64,000 bases of DNA from Arthrobacter oryzae (GCF_003634095.1 NZ_RBIR01000001.1:496001-560000); one strand, 5' to 3'. Counted from the first letter of the stretch, positions 1 through 9,123 are shown. The notes: a model not told the origin generated them from the sequence alone. Translations and numbers: made by a program.

Positions 1-470
1 CGCATTGAGATAACTTCCCACATCTGGTCACGCATCGGCGTGAGCCTCACAACCTCGGTTCCCCGGAAGCCAAGGGACTCGTAGAGGCTTCGGGCCGGAT
101 TGTTTTGGGCGATCACGCCCAAGGTTAACTCGGTAACGGTCGGGGTCCCGAAGGCTTTGGCCCTCAACAGCTCCACCAGCTTCCGCCCTAATCCTTCGCC
201 CCGACGGTCTGGATCGACGATTATGGAGCCCAGACGGCACACTCTCGCCTCGTCGTCGAACAGCAGGGTGCCGTGCCCAAGAACGGCTCCGGTGGTTCCG
301 TCGATTCCAGTCCAGTACTGGCGTAGCGAATTGGTCAAGTACAGCTCCAGCTGGAATCGGGTTAGAGGCCAGGAGAACGTCGGTCCTGTCCACATCACCA
401 TGGCTTCCTCGTCGTGGACCCAGCCCAGGAAGACGTTGATATCGGCGGCTGACGTGGGCCTTAGCAACAT
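1..470 (-). CDS. GNAT family N-acetyltransferase (3' end beyond window)
   Basis: The minus-strand frame from the ATG at 470 runs off the left edge without a stop, giving about 156 visible residues. It shows the acetyl-CoA binding signature of the GNAT fold, a D-x-x-x-R-G-E-G-L-G-R stretch at about residue 95, followed by the typical C-terminal N-P-A-R-S-L-Y-E-S-L-G-F motif. An in-frame TAG lies four codons upstream of the ATG, and an AGGG sits just before it, so the start is well bounded. The acceptor substrate cannot be told from sequence; most such proteins acetylate small amines or protein N-termini. Longer open frames across the same DNA do not show this signature and are shadows. Confidence 0.8.
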   Translation of the reverse strand, partial: MLLRPTSAADINVFLGWVHDEEAMVMWTGPTFSWPLTRFQLELYLTNSLRQYWTGIDGTTGAVLGHGTLLFDDEARVCRLGSIIVDPDRRGEGLGRKLVELLRAKAFGTPTVTELTLGVIAQNNPARSLYESLGFRGTEVVRLTPMRDQMWEVISM

Positions 471-638
471 CCCTGCAGTCTATGCACAGCACGGCCTTCA
501 CATGCGACTCCATGCTGGTGTCTCGGCCGAAGACTGACGGGAAATACGCGATGTCATGTGTGCGTCGTGGCATGTTGCCTATCGCCACAGGAGCCGGGTT
601 CCAAGAACGTTCCCCGCCACGGAGGCCTTTTCATGGCA

Positions 639-683
639 GGTGGGTTGGGCCGGCAGGACGTTAGTCCGTCGACCCAACCCACC
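639..683. terminator. Large hairpin between GNAT and APC permease
   Basis: An 11-bp arm GGTGGGTTGGG (639-649) pairs with CCCAACCCACC (673-683), and inside it GGAC (656-659) pairs with GTCC (664-667) around a GTTA loop. It lies just past the stop of the leftward APC permease gene, where a terminator is expected. There is no clear U-run, so its efficiency is uncertain. Confidence 0.55.
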
Positions 684-729
684 CACCGCGCTCGAGTCGC
701 TTGAAGCGACCCAGCTTGGCCCCCTGTCT

Positions 730-2250
730 TTATTTTTGAGCAGCAGCTCCTGCCGCGGCGTTGTGCGACCTGAGTAGGGCGGCGATTTCTATCGCATCGC
801 CGGTGGGCGCCCCTGACTTGCTGTCCGGGTTCGTGATGAAGAGGTAGAGCAGGCCCACCCCTGCCACGATGGCCAATCCGATGAGGACGATCCAGTCGTT
901 GAGGAGGACGCCGGTGTGGCCGGGCCAGGCGAGGAGGATCATGGCGAAGACACCGTAAACGAGAGCTGCGACGTTCACGGCAAATCCTGCCTTGCCGAGG
1001 TTAAAGGGCCCCGCCGGGTGCCAGCCCTTGATCCGCTGGCGTAAGGATGCCAGGACCACAGACTGGAAGGCGACGTAGATCCCGAGAACGGCGAAGGCTG
1101 TTATCTGGTTGAGGAGACCGTCCGGACCGATGTAAATGATGACGCACAGCAGCAGCGGGATGGTGCAGGCCACGATTAGGGCGTTTGTAGGGACCTTGCT
1201 GCGTTCGGAGACTTTCGCCAGCCAGCTATGTCCCGGAAGCATCCCGTCACGTGCGAAGGAGAACAGCAGCCGGCTCGCAGCGGCTTGGAGGCTTAGAACA
1301 CAGGACAGGAAGGCGGTCAGGGCGACGACAAGGAACAATTTTGCCCCCACGTCGCCGAGGGATGCCTGAAGAATGAGCGGGATCGGGTCTGTGTCGTTGC
1401 CGGAGACGATATCTGCCAGATCGGGTGCTGCCAGAACGTATCCGCCAAATGCCAGCAGCGCCGATACTCCGCCGACAAGAATTGTCATGATCATTGCCGT
1501 GGGAATGCGGCGGGCAGGGTCTTCGACTTCTTCGGCTACGTCGCCGCAGGCCTCGAAACCATAGAACAGGAATAGCCCGGCAAGCGCTGCGCCCAGGAAT
1601 GCGCCGAGGTAGGACCCGTCGCCCTCGACGCCCATTGAATTGAAGAACACGCCGAATTCCTGTTTGCGCTGGAAGATCAGCAGGTACACGCCAACGGCAA
1701 TGACGCCGATAAGCTCAGCTGCCAAACCGATTCGGGCCACTCTGGCCAGGGTCTTGGTGCCGGTGAAGTTCAGTCCGAGTGCCAGGACGAGGAAGACCAC
1801 TGAGAGAGCCAGGGTGAGTTCTTTGGTGACGGTCAGATCAAAGAGGCTGGCCAGGAAGCCGCTGCCGAACTCGGCGATTGCCGTAATCGTGACGATCATG
1901 GCCCAGATGTAGACCCAAGCCGCCATCCAGGCGTAGCGCCGACCCCACAGACGCCTAGTCCAGGGATAAATGCCGCCGTGTATCGGATACTGCGAAACGA
2001 CTTCGCCGAAAATCAGGGCGACCAGCATCTGCCCCGCACCGACGATGATCATCCAGAAGATCGACGGCGGCCCGGCCGTGCTCATGGCCAGCGCAAACAA
2101 GGAGTAGACCCCTACGAGAGGTGAAAGGTAGGTGAACCCAAGCGCAAAGTTTGACCACAGGGTCATGGACCTGTCGAAGGAATCCTCGTACCCCAGTGCA
2201 GCCAGATGGTCTCCATCGGCCAGACGCGGGGATGAGCCGTTTTTTGACAT
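730..2250 (-). CDS. APC superfamily amino acid permease
   Basis: A 506-residue polytopic membrane protein with about 12 hydrophobic segments, the usual length for amino acid/polyamine permeases of the APC superfamily. The N-terminal stretch L-G-Y-E-D-S-F-D-R-S-M-T-L-W-S-N-F-A is typical of the actinobacterial GABA/choline-type permease subgroup, and the first membrane segments carry small-residue breaks as in the LeuT-like fold. It likely imports an amino acid or related amine by proton or cation coupling; the substrate is not readable. It stands alone, with a long upstream region (2251-2814) that probably holds its promoter and a hairpin downstream at 639-683. Codon use matches its neighbours. 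Confidence 0.85.
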   Translation of the reverse strand: MSKNGSSPRLADGDHLAALGYEDSFDRSMTLWSNFALGFTYLSPLVGVYSLFALAMSTAGPPSIFWMIIVGAGQMLVALIFGEVVSQYPIHGGIYPWTRRLWGRRYAWMAAWVYIWAMIVTITAIAEFGSGFLASLFDLTVTKELTLALSVVFLVLALGLNFTGTKTLARVARIGLAAELIGVIAVGVYLLIFQRKQEFGVFFNSMGVEGDGSYLGAFLGAALAGLFLFYGFEACGDVAEEVEDPARRIPTAMIMTILVGGVSALLAFGGYVLAAPDLADIVSGNDTDPIPLILQASLGDVGAKLFLVVALTAFLSCVLSLQAAASRLLFSFARDGMLPGHSWLAKVSERSKVPTNALIVACTIPLLLCVIIYIGPDGLLNQITAFAVLGIYVAFQSVVLASLRQRIKGWHPAGPFNLGKAGFAVNVAALVYGVFAMILLAWPGHTGVLLNDWIVLIGLAIVAGVGLLYLFITNPDSKSGAPTGDAIEIAALLRSHNAAAGAAAQK

Positions 2251-2617
2251 GTTGCCTTCCGTGAAAGAGTCGGTCCTGCCGGCGGCGGTCGATAGTCCGT
2301 TGACGCGCGGTCAGTACTTGAGAGTCGATGACACTGGTCCTGAAGTCTTCAGTTAGACGGCGCTGAGACGAAATGTCCGGAGCGCCTTCTCACACCCCGC
2401 GAGGCATCCGACGGCCGCTTCGCCGGCCAGACCGGTGAAGCCACCAAGCCTGACGGATCAGTAGAAAGTGACTTGAGTCATAAAGAACTGTCTGAGGCTA
2501 TGGTGCGGCTAGCGGATCGCATATGGAAGATTGCACATAGGCGACGCGTCTATTCGTCACTAATGCACAATAAATTACGTGCTGATAATCAAATGTTGCC
2601 TGTACGGCACCAAATAC

Positions 2618-2694
2618 TGGTGATAATCGATTTGTGCCGGTAGCTGCCCACGGCCAGTGAAATAGACGCTGTTGACGCTGCCAAGCGCGTCAAC
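2618..2694. promoter_or_regulatory. Intergenic region with inverted repeats upstream of APC permease
   Basis: The 564 bases from 2251 to 2814 carry no gene I can support and are AT-richer than the surroundings around 2510-2640. Two inverted repeats are visible: CACCA/TGGTG (2618-2632) and a perfect GTTGACGC/GCGTCAAC (2671-2694, 8-base spacer). GTTGACGC also occurs near 2295. They could be operators for the leftward permease gene or part of a promoter; no regulator gene is adjacent. Confidence 0.3.
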
Positions 2695-2814
2695 GCTCTT
2701 AGAGCGCGTTCTCTTTGACCCAATCTATTGGTCAGGACTGCGGACGTTCCTCCAAAGTTCGAAACGGAGCCTACCGCACTGGAACCACCGTTTTGCTACG
2801 ACGCTCAGGAGGCT

Positions 2815-3609
2815 TCATCCGGTTGAAAGACGCCAGGCAGTTCGCTCTACGATGGTGAATCCCAGCCTGTTTAGATTGCTGAGGCTTGGCGATCCCGGCG
2901 CCGCGGTGGCTGTGGCCAAGGCGGCACCCAGCTGTACAGCATGTGAGAGCCGGCAGGCCAGGAGTGCACTTTGAGCCCCAGTGCGTCGCGCTGCCGGAAG
3001 CGTTGACGCTCCGCCAAGTACAGCGCACGTGGCATGTAGGGACATCGCTCCTGCAGCGAACGGAATTCCATTGCGCGAAGCGGTGAAACGAAGAATGGCG
3101 GGCAGAGCGGCCTCGGTCCGGATTAACGCTCCTAGTTGGTCCGACGCCGCGTAGCCTCGTTCAAGGACTTCCAGGAAGCGTGTCGTCTCCTCCTGGCCGA
3201 ACACTTGGCCTATCCGCCACGGTGTGGCTCCCATTTCGGCCCGGCTGTATGCATGGCTCAAGGGCAGGATGGCGAGTGGACGTGCCGGGGCGGGTTCGTA
3301 ACCCTGGCCTCGCAGCCATCCGCTGAGCTTCTGAGTTGGGGCCGTTGCAACGACCGTTATCCGGCAAGGGGCCGGGAACCGCTCGACGACGTCGGACAGG
3401 GCCTCGGCCGACTGCTCGGTTACGCCTTCGATGGTGTTGAGGAACTCATAGTGATCCGAGGTTGCCATGCTTGCCCGCAACCCGCCAATGCCGAAGGTTT
3501 CGAACCTGCCCGGTAGCCGCGAACCTGCCGCCGCATCGAGCAGGAGTTTTTTGCGGGCGAATATCGCTTGTTCCGCGGCTTCAACAGGCACTTCCAGGGA
3601 ACTTGGCAT
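2815..3609 (-). CDS. GNAT-like N-acetyltransferase
   Basis: A 264-residue protein with a C-terminal half resembling the GNAT fold: a G-A-M-S-L-H beta strand, a segment with G-A-Q-S-A-L-L in the acetyl-CoA loop position, and a terminal N-L-N-R-L-G-F-T-I-V-E-R strand that is typical of these enzymes. The N-terminal half is less conserved and may be a second, degenerate GNAT-like module, as in double-GNAT proteins. It is separated by about 100 bp from the MFS gene upstream on the same strand and may be co-transcribed with it. The acceptor is unknown. Confidence is moderate because the pyrophosphate-binding loop is not canonical. Confidence 0.65.
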   Translation of the reverse strand: MPSSLEVPVEAAEQAIFARKKLLLDAAAGSRLPGRFETFGIGGLRASMATSDHYEFLNTIEGVTEQSAEALSDVVERFPAPCRITVVATAPTQKLSGWLRGQGYEPAPARPLAILPLSHAYSRAEMGATPWRIGQVFGQEETTRFLEVLERGYAASDQLGALIRTEAALPAILRFTASRNGIPFAAGAMSLHATCAVLGGASTLPAARRTGAQSALLACRLSHAVQLGAALATATAAPGSPSLSNLNRLGFTIVERTAWRLSTG

Positions 3610-3714
3610 CTCCGAACCCTAACCCCACCGCGCGGGCCGGCTTCAGAGGCGCACGTGCACCGGCCTCACAAACTGCTGTGTTCGCACCGCCGACTCAAGG
3701 GTGGCCAGCGCAAC

Positions 3715-4965
3715 TTAGGATTCGACGTCGGCCGCGGCAATTGCCTTGTCCGTCAGGATTGGCATCATCACCAGCAGTGCGAGGGCCAGTCCTCCCATGA
3801 TGCCGAACATGACCTGCAGTCCGAGCCATTGCGCCAGCACGCCGCCCGCCGCGGCCCCCAGCGGCATAGTGCCCCAGGCCAGCAGGCGGTAGACGCTGTT
3901 GACTCTGCCGAGCAAGCGGTTGGGGGTGATGCGCTGGCGCAGGGACACGGTGATGACGTTCCACAGGACGGTCAGTATGCCGCCCACAAAGAAGATGGGG
4001 CCAAGGATATACGGGTTGTCGGTCATGGCGGGCGCACCTACGAACAGCGCGACCCCGAGGACCGCGAGCGTCAGGGACTTTGACCGGCCCAGCCTGGCTT
4101 CCGCCCATTCGGAGATGAACGAGCCTGCGAAGGCGCCGAGAGCGGAGGTCGTCAAAAGCAGGCCGAACCCCACATCGGACAGTTTCATGTCTGAAGCGGG
4201 CCCGACGGCAAACAGCACCAGGACCGCGAAGGCCGCGCTGGACGCGAAGTTGAACACGCCCGTCATCACGGCAAGCGTGCGAAGGATCTTCTGGTTCCAG
4301 AGGAACCGCAAACCCTCGCCGATGTCGAAGCGCAGCGTTGTTGTCTGCTCCCGTTCCATGCGGAATGCCCCCGGAACCAGGAGCAGGCCACCGACGGCGG
4401 CAAGCCAGAGCGCCGCCGGCACGGCAAGGCCCGCAACGACGCCGATGGCCACCAGCAGTCCGCCCAGCGGCGGACCAACGAACTGGTTGGCGGTGAGCTC
4501 GACGGCGTAGAGCCGGCCGTTGGCGCGCGAAAGCTGATCTCTGTCCACTACCTGGGGCATGATCGACTGGGCGGACGTGTCGTAGAGCGTTTCGGCCACG
4601 CCCACCATCAATGCGACAACATACAGGGCCCAGATGGAGCCGAAATCCAGCAGGATCACGGCGGCCAGCATGGCGGGAAGTATGCCGCGGCTGACGTTGG
4701 CCCACAGCATGATCTTGCGCCGGTCCAGTCGGTCGGCGAGCGCTCCGGCAGTCAGTGCGAATACTAGCCAGGGGAGTGTCGCCGCGACGCTCAGCCCGGC
4801 TATCAGTGTGGGTGACTGCGTGAGCTGAATGGCCAGCAGGGGCAGAGCGATCTTGAAGACGCCGTCCGCGAGATTGGAGAGCCCGGATGAGGTCCAGAGC
4901 TTCCAGTAGGACGCGCCGAGCGGCGCACGATTCCGTGCTTTCACCTGCATGGCGGAATTGGTCAT
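3715..4965 (-). CDS. MFS transporter (EntS/MFS_3-type exporter)
   Basis: A 416-residue protein with 12 predicted membrane segments in two halves. The loop between segments 2 and 3 carries A-G-A-L-A-D-R-L-D-R-R-K, the MFS motif A equivalent of the EntS/MFS_3 branch, whose members export siderophores or drugs. It starts with an ATG at 4965 and is divergent from an ArsR-like regulator at 5041, with two inverted repeats between them, so local repression by that regulator is likely. Substrate is not predictable. The ORF is intact and of normal family length. Confidence 0.85.
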   Translation of the reverse strand: MTNSAMQVKARNRAPLGASYWKLWTSSGLSNLADGVFKIALPLLAIQLTQSPTLIAGLSVAATLPWLVFALTAGALADRLDRRKIMLWANVSRGILPAMLAAVILLDFGSIWALYVVALMVGVAETLYDTSAQSIMPQVVDRDQLSRANGRLYAVELTANQFVGPPLGGLLVAIGVVAGLAVPAALWLAAVGGLLLVPGAFRMEREQTTTLRFDIGEGLRFLWNQKILRTLAVMTGVFNFASSAAFAVLVLFAVGPASDMKLSDVGFGLLLTTSALGAFAGSFISEWAEARLGRSKSLTLAVLGVALFVGAPAMTDNPYILGPIFFVGGILTVLWNVITVSLRQRITPNRLLGRVNSVYRLLAWGTMPLGAAAGGVLAQWLGLQVMFGIMGGLALALLVMMPILTDKAIAAADVES

Positions 4966-4973
4966 GTGGTGAA

Positions 4974-5011
4974 CAATTCCCTATGAATTGAAAAAGTTCA
5001 AGGGGGTTGAA
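4974..5011. promoter_or_regulatory. Candidate operators in divergent MFS/ArsR promoter
   Basis: Between the two divergent start codons (4966-5040) there are two perfect inverted repeats: CAATTC-5-GAATTG (4974-4990) and TTCAA-GGGGG-TTGAA (4997-5011). Both contain a TTGAA/TTCAA-like core, and their position suits binding by the adjacent winged-helix regulator. Seen in sequence; the binding itself is inference. Confidence 0.45.
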
Positions 5012-5040
5012 TCCAGTACATCAATTTGTAGGATGAGTGC

Positions 5041-5583
5041 ATGACGGATTCAGAGCAGACGAGTGCCGACGCCACGAGGCCCGCCGCAACCGCCCGCGAA
5101 ATTAGGGCACTCGCCCATCCGCTGCGCTTGAGGATCCTGCGCCTGTGCGGGCTACACGAACTGACTAACAAGCAACTCGCCGATCGACTGGGCCAGGATC
5201 CTGGGACGATGCTCTATCACGTGCGGCAGTTGCTGGCTACCGGATTCCTTGAACCCGCCGCGGTCCGCACAGGAGAAAGTGGTGCGCTCGAAAAGCCCTA
5301 CCGTTCCACGGGGCGATCCTGGAATCTGGACACAGCACTGGGTGAAGCTGGTCCTGACGGTCCGTTGGCACCGGTCGAGGCGTTTCGGGAAGAGCTGACG
5401 GAAGCAGGCCCGGATGCACTGGCCAGCCTCTCACGCTTCGTTCTGCATCTCTCCGAGGCAGACGCCAAGGACCTCATCAATCGCGTCCACGCAGTGCTCA
5501 GCGAATACACCGACACGGACCGGGAGCGATCGGAGCAGCCGGCATACGGCGGCATCTTCGTTCTTCACCGGTCGTCAGACTAG
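5041..5583 (+). CDS. ArsR-like winged-helix transcriptional regulator
   Basis: A 180-residue protein whose residues about 20-95 form a winged helix: I-R-A-L-A-H-P-L-R-L-R-I-L-R opens the domain, followed by the recognition helix region Q-L-A-D-R-L-G-Q-D-P-G-T-M-L-Y-H-V-R-Q-L. This is the helix_turn_helix_5 (ArsR-like) type without metal-binding cysteines in the usual positions, so it more likely senses a small organic ligand. The C-terminal half (about 100-180) is helical and may be the dimer or ligand domain. It is divergent from the MFS exporter at 3715-4965 and probably represses it. Confidence 0.8.
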   Translation: MTDSEQTSADATRPAATAREIRALAHPLRLRILRLCGLHELTNKQLADRLGQDPGTMLYHVRQLLATGFLEPAAVRTGESGALEKPYRSTGRSWNLDTALGEAGPDGPLAPVEAFREELTEAGPDALASLSRFVLHLSEADAKDLINRVHAVLSEYTDTDRERSEQPAYGGIFVLHRSSD

Positions 5584-5637
5584 GCCGGGTGCAGCCCACA
5601 TCAGGCCACGACCGTGCCGGATGCTCCCGTCGCGCGC

Positions 5638-6558
5638 TCAGCTCAGCGGCCGGTGCTGTTCCAGAACGTCCCTGGCGGTGGTCCACGTCCGGCTGCCGTA
5701 CCGGTCGTTGCTGATGTAACGCAGGTTTGCGTCGCCGCTGAACATGCTTGCAAAGTACTGCATGCCCTGCCACGGCGGGAACGGATCGTCGGAGGCCGGC
5801 ATGAGGGCTTTGACGGCCCTGCTCATGGCAGTTAGGGAACCGACACTGCCCGCGTAGAGGAGCCGGAACCGTGTCCCGGTCAGCTCGGACATCGTAGACG
5901 CGAGGGTCCTGGCCGTGACCTGATCCCCGGCGATCTGCAGGACGCGGGGCGCCCGTTCGTCGAGGGCGGCGGCGGCGGTGTACCTTGCCGTGTCGTCCTT
6001 GGTAGTGAAATCGAGGACTTGGTCCGGGTCGGACCAGAAGAGCACACGGTGCCGGGAGAACAGGATCATTGGGGCCTGGCCGGAGAGCATATCGGTGAAG
6101 GCGCCGTTGAGGATCGATGTGGCCCGGATTTGGGTTGCGTCCAGTCTCTCGGCAAAGTCTCGGCGGAGCTGCAGGTTCCGGTTGCTTCGGGGACGGATAC
6201 CGCGGTAATCGATGGAGAAGTCGGAGGGGACGAAGCGCGGCACGCCCACCGAGGCTGCCGCCTCCAGCAAACGGGATTGAGCGCCGATGATTGTGCCGTC
6301 CAGGCCGTTGATCGCCGAGACCACGCAGTCAACGTCCGTGCAGGCTCGTCGGAGGCTAGCCGGATCGTCGTAACCCGCGGGGATCACTTCGACGCCATGG
6401 GTGCGAAGCTCTGAGATCCGTGCCGGGCTGGTCGCGGGCCGCGTCAGGACCCGAACGGTGGCCCCGAGGGCGAGCAACTCGCGAAGGATCCTGCCGCCAA
6501 GGTCGCCGGTGGCGCCGGCCAGAAGAACGGTGCCCGGAGGCGGTGTAGTCGGAGTCAT
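5638..6558 (-). CDS. NmrA-like NAD(P)-binding oxidoreductase
   Basis: A 306-residue protein with an N-terminal Rossmann motif G-A-T-G-D-L-G-G-R-I (about residue 13), followed by V-R-V-L-T-R and a D-V-D-C-V-V-S-A-I-N-G strand. A P-S-D-F motif near residue 115 is typical of the NmrA/isoflavone-reductase family of atypical short-chain dehydrogenases, which lack the canonical YxxxK or use NAD(P) as a sensor. The start at 6558 is preferred over a longer frame because GAGGTGT lies 7 bases upstream of this ATG. It is divergent from the MFS exporter at 6749. The role is unknown; redox sensing or small-molecule reduction is plausible. Confidence 0.8.
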   Translation of the reverse strand: MTPTTPPPGTVLLAGATGDLGGRILRELLALGATVRVLTRPATSPARISELRTHGVEVIPAGYDDPASLRRACTDVDCVVSAINGLDGTIIGAQSRLLEAAASVGVPRFVPSDFSIDYRGIRPRSNRNLQLRRDFAERLDATQIRATSILNGAFTDMLSGQAPMILFSRHRVLFWSDPDQVLDFTTKDDTARYTAAAALDERAPRVLQIAGDQVTARTLASTMSELTGTRFRLLYAGSVGSLTAMSRAVKALMPASDDPFPPWQGMQYFASMFSGDANLRYISNDRYGSRTWTTARDVLEQHRPLS

Positions 6559-6748
6559 GGTCCACACCTCACGTGATGCCTGGCAGAAAAGCGATAGTGG
6601 GCCCAAGCCTACCAACGGCCGTTGCCGGCTCTGGGCGCATCCCACTGGTCTGGGCTCCCCGCACACTTTGGCTTGGGGGCTACCTTCAGCGGACGCTCGC
6701 TGGAACCATGAAAGGAGGTCCGGGACTAATTCGTTGAAGGACGCAGTT

Positions 6749-8251
6749 ATGCAGTCGGAGCCGGAACCGGCTCTGCGAGCCACGCGCCTCGGGCGCCGAC
6801 GGGAACGAGATCATCTGATGACAACGCCTGCCGAGGGGGTCGGCTTCCGCTCTAAACGCGGACCAGTCCTCATTGCCCTGATGCTCTCCACCGGTCTGGT
6901 CGCGATCGATGCGACGGTGGTGGCGACGGCGGTGCCCTCGATCGTGCATGACATCGGCGGGTTCACGTCGTTCCCGTGGCTATTCTCTGCCTACCTCCTG
7001 GCACAGGCAGTGTCGGTGCCCGTCTATGCGAAACTCTCCGACACCATCGGCCGCAAGCCGATCATGCTTATCGGAATCGGCCTGTTCCTGCTCGGCTCCA
7101 TCCTGTGCGGGGTTGCGTGGAGCATGCCGGTCCTCATCGCATTCCGCGTGGTTCAAGGCCTGGGCGCCGGAGCGGTTCAGCCGATGGCCATCACGATTGC
7201 CGGTGACATCTACACGCTGGCGGAGCGGGCAAAGGTGCAGGGCTACCTGGCGAGCGTGTGGGCGGTCTCCTCAGTTGTGGGACCGACACTCGGCGGAGTC
7301 TTTGCCTCACTCGGGTTCTGGCGGGGCATCTTCCTCGTGAACATCCCGCTGTGCCTGGTGGCCGGGTGGATGCTGGTCCGGTCGTTCCACGAGAATATAG
7401 AGCGCGTAAAGCACCGGGTCGACTACCTGGGGGCCGGGCTGCTCACGGTCTCGCTCACCCTGCTCATCCTCGGAGCCCTCGAGGGCGGCCAAGCGTGGGC
7501 CTGGAACTCCGCCATCAGCAGTGCAGTGTTCGCTGGCGGAGCTGTTCTGTTCGCCGGGTTCATCCTTGTCGAGCGGCGGGCGGCGGAGCCGGTTCTGCCG
7601 CCCTGGGTGGTATCCCGGCGGCTGCTGGCGACCACCGCGATGATCTCCTTCGGAGTGGGAGCGGTCATGCTGGGCCTGACCTCCTACGTTCCCACGTTCC
7701 TCGAAGGAGCCCTCTCGACCTCTCCGATCTTCGCCGGGCTCGCCTTGGCGGCACTGACGATCGGCTGGCCCATCAGTGCGTCCCAATCGGGCCGGCTGTA
7801 CCTGCGGATCGGGTTCCGGAACACGGCCATGATCGGCATCACCGTCACCGTCATCGGCACTGGGGTCCTGGCCCTCACCGCGTCCACGCCCAGCATTGCA
7901 TTGGTCGCGGGCAGCTGCTTCATTGTGGGGCTCGGACTCGGACTCGTTGCAACACCGACCCTCATCGCCGCCCAGTCGAGCGTCGAGTGGAATGAGCGGG
8001 GCGTGGTCACCGGTACTAATCTCTTCGCGCGATCGATCGGCAGCTCCATTGGCGTCGCGGTTTTCGGCGCGATAGCGAACGCCGTTTACGCCGGCACCAC
8101 CCACGGCGACACGGATCCGCACACGATCGTGGCGGCCTCCACCGCCGTGTTTATGGCCGTGATGATTGTCGCCGTGCTCACGGTCGTCGCCGTCATCGGC
8201 ATGCCCGCCACAAAACCGGTCAAGCAGGTCCAGGCTGCCGCCCGGGGGTAA
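6749..8251 (+). CDS. DHA2-type MFS drug exporter (14 TM)
   Basis: About 500 residues with 14 hydrophobic segments. After the first segment comes G-L-V-A-I-D-A-T-V-V-A-T-A-V-P, the hallmark of the DHA2/EmrB-QacA family, and the loop 2-3 motif A appears as K-L-S-D-T-I-G-R-K-P. Members export hydrophobic drugs, dyes or antibiotics by proton antiport. I place the start at the ATG at 6749, preceded by AAGGA at 8-base spacing; an in-frame ATG at 6818 is the alternative. A strong AAAGGAGGT at 6711-6719 sits too far upstream for either. The MarR-type gene downstream on the opposite strand is its likely regulator. Confidence 0.85.
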   Translation: MQSEPEPALRATRLGRRRERDHLMTTPAEGVGFRSKRGPVLIALMLSTGLVAIDATVVATAVPSIVHDIGGFTSFPWLFSAYLLAQAVSVPVYAKLSDTIGRKPIMLIGIGLFLLGSILCGVAWSMPVLIAFRVVQGLGAGAVQPMAITIAGDIYTLAERAKVQGYLASVWAVSSVVGPTLGGVFASLGFWRGIFLVNIPLCLVAGWMLVRSFHENIERVKHRVDYLGAGLLTVSLTLLILGALEGGQAWAWNSAISSAVFAGGAVLFAGFILVERRAAEPVLPPWVVSRRLLATTAMISFGVGAVMLGLTSYVPTFLEGALSTSPIFAGLALAALTIGWPISASQSGRLYLRIGFRNTAMIGITVTVIGTGVLALTASTPSIALVAGSCFIVGLGLGLVATPTLIAAQSSVEWNERGVVTGTNLFARSIGSSIGVAVFGAIANAVYAGTTHGDTDPHTIVAASTAVFMAVMIVAVLTVVAVIGMPATKPVKQVQAAARG

Positions 8252-8369
8252 TCCGGCCGCCTTTCCCTTGCAGCACGAGCGCAATCGCCCGGACGATGGC
8301 CAGGCCGAGGCCGTAAAGATCACTAAGTCCTGGACGGGGGCTTTCTGGTCCGGGCGGTGACGGGGTGGT

Positions 8370-8888
8370 TCACGGTCCTGCGTGCCCGTCCCGGATCTCG
8401 TCGTCGGTCTCCAGCAACGCCGCGAGGGCGGCCAGGGCAGGTACGGCGTCTTCGATGGCCTTCTGGTAGTTCTCCGGCAGCCGCCGCAGGGCATGCCCGA
8501 GCCGGCGGTCGTTGGCCGCTTGCCATGCGTTGAGCACCTCATTTCCCTTGCCGGTCAGAGTGAGGTTTACCGATCGGCGGTCGTCGGCGCGGGTCAGGCG
8601 TTCCACCAGTCCGGAAGTCACCATCTGCTGAACCAGGTTGCTTACCGTGTTGGTGGCCAGACGCTGACGGGCGGCGAGCCCACTGACACCCAGGCCGGGT
8701 TCGTCGGCAAGCCGCTGGAGGACTTCCACCTGGGCCATAGGCAACGATTCCCAAGGAAACTCCTGCCGCACGCTAGAGCGCAGAACCCGCCGCAGGCGGG
8801 TGATGGCACCGGTCAAAGACCACGCGCCGGGGCCGGCCTGGGCCGAGCCCATTTCCATGACAATTGCGTCGGCTGCCTTCATGGTCAC
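8370..8888 (-). CDS. MarR family transcriptional regulator
   Basis: A 172-residue protein with the MarR winged helix: L-Q-R-L-A-D-E-P-G-L-G-V-S-G-L-A precedes a recognition helix A-T-N-T-V-S-N-L-V-Q-Q-M, and the wing carries T-R-A-D-D-R-R-S-V-N-L-T-L-T, the D-x-R-S/x signature that contacts DNA. Its stop faces that of the DHA2 exporter, a common pairing in which the MarR protein represses the pump until a ligand binds. An inverted repeat at 8920-8934, just upstream of its start, is a likely autoregulatory operator. Start at 8888; a second ATG two codons on (8882) is equally possible. Confidence 0.85.
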   Translation of the reverse strand: MTMKAADAIVMEMGSAQAGPGAWSLTGAITRLRRVLRSSVRQEFPWESLPMAQVEVLQRLADEPGLGVSGLAARQRLATNTVSNLVQQMVTSGLVERLTRADDRRSVNLTLTGKGNEVLNAWQAANDRRLGHALRRLPENYQKAIEDAVPALAALAALLETDDEIRDGHAGP

Positions 8889-8919
8889 AGCCTATCTTGA
8901 TGCACGCACCTATAGAGTA

Positions 8920-8934
8920 GTTCTGTAGCAGAAC
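8920..8934. promoter_or_regulatory. Candidate MarR operator
   Basis: GTTCTG-TAG-CAGAAC is a perfect 6-bp inverted repeat lying about 32 bases upstream of the marR-type start codon and on the other side about 190 bases from lgt. A TATAGAGT stretch beside it could be a -10 element. MarR proteins usually bind such short palindromes at their own promoter. A second hairpin TTCGGCCC-TTCC-GGGCCGAA follows at 8947-8966. Confidence 0.4.
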
Positions 8935-9123
8935 GAATTTCGTGTTTTCGGCCCTTCCGGGCCGAACTCACGCCTTCCGTCGGCGCAGCAGGCGGTGCGG
9001 CTGCCGGGCGGCCTCCTCCGCCGCTGACTCCCGGATGAGGGGCGGCGGCCCGATCGGCCGGTATTCGGGACCGCTTATGCACCGCCGCGCCACGACAATT
9101 TCCAGACAGGATCCTTCTTCTCC

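Noticed and set aside
2664..2690. Stretch resembling part of the MFS gene at about 3892-3918
   Set aside because: Similarity covers only about 26 bases with mismatches; chance or shared bias in GC-rich DNA is enough.
6708..6737. Nine-codon ATG frame carrying AAAGGAGG, upstream of the DHA2 exporter
   Set aside because: It could be a leader peptide, but no hairpin or regulatory logic is visible; too short to support.
7307..8542. 411-codon minus-strand frame over the DHA2 exporter and its 3' flank
   Set aside because: The sequence is rich in charged repeats and glycine, typical of GC-rich shadow frames; the exporter and MarR genes explain this DNA.
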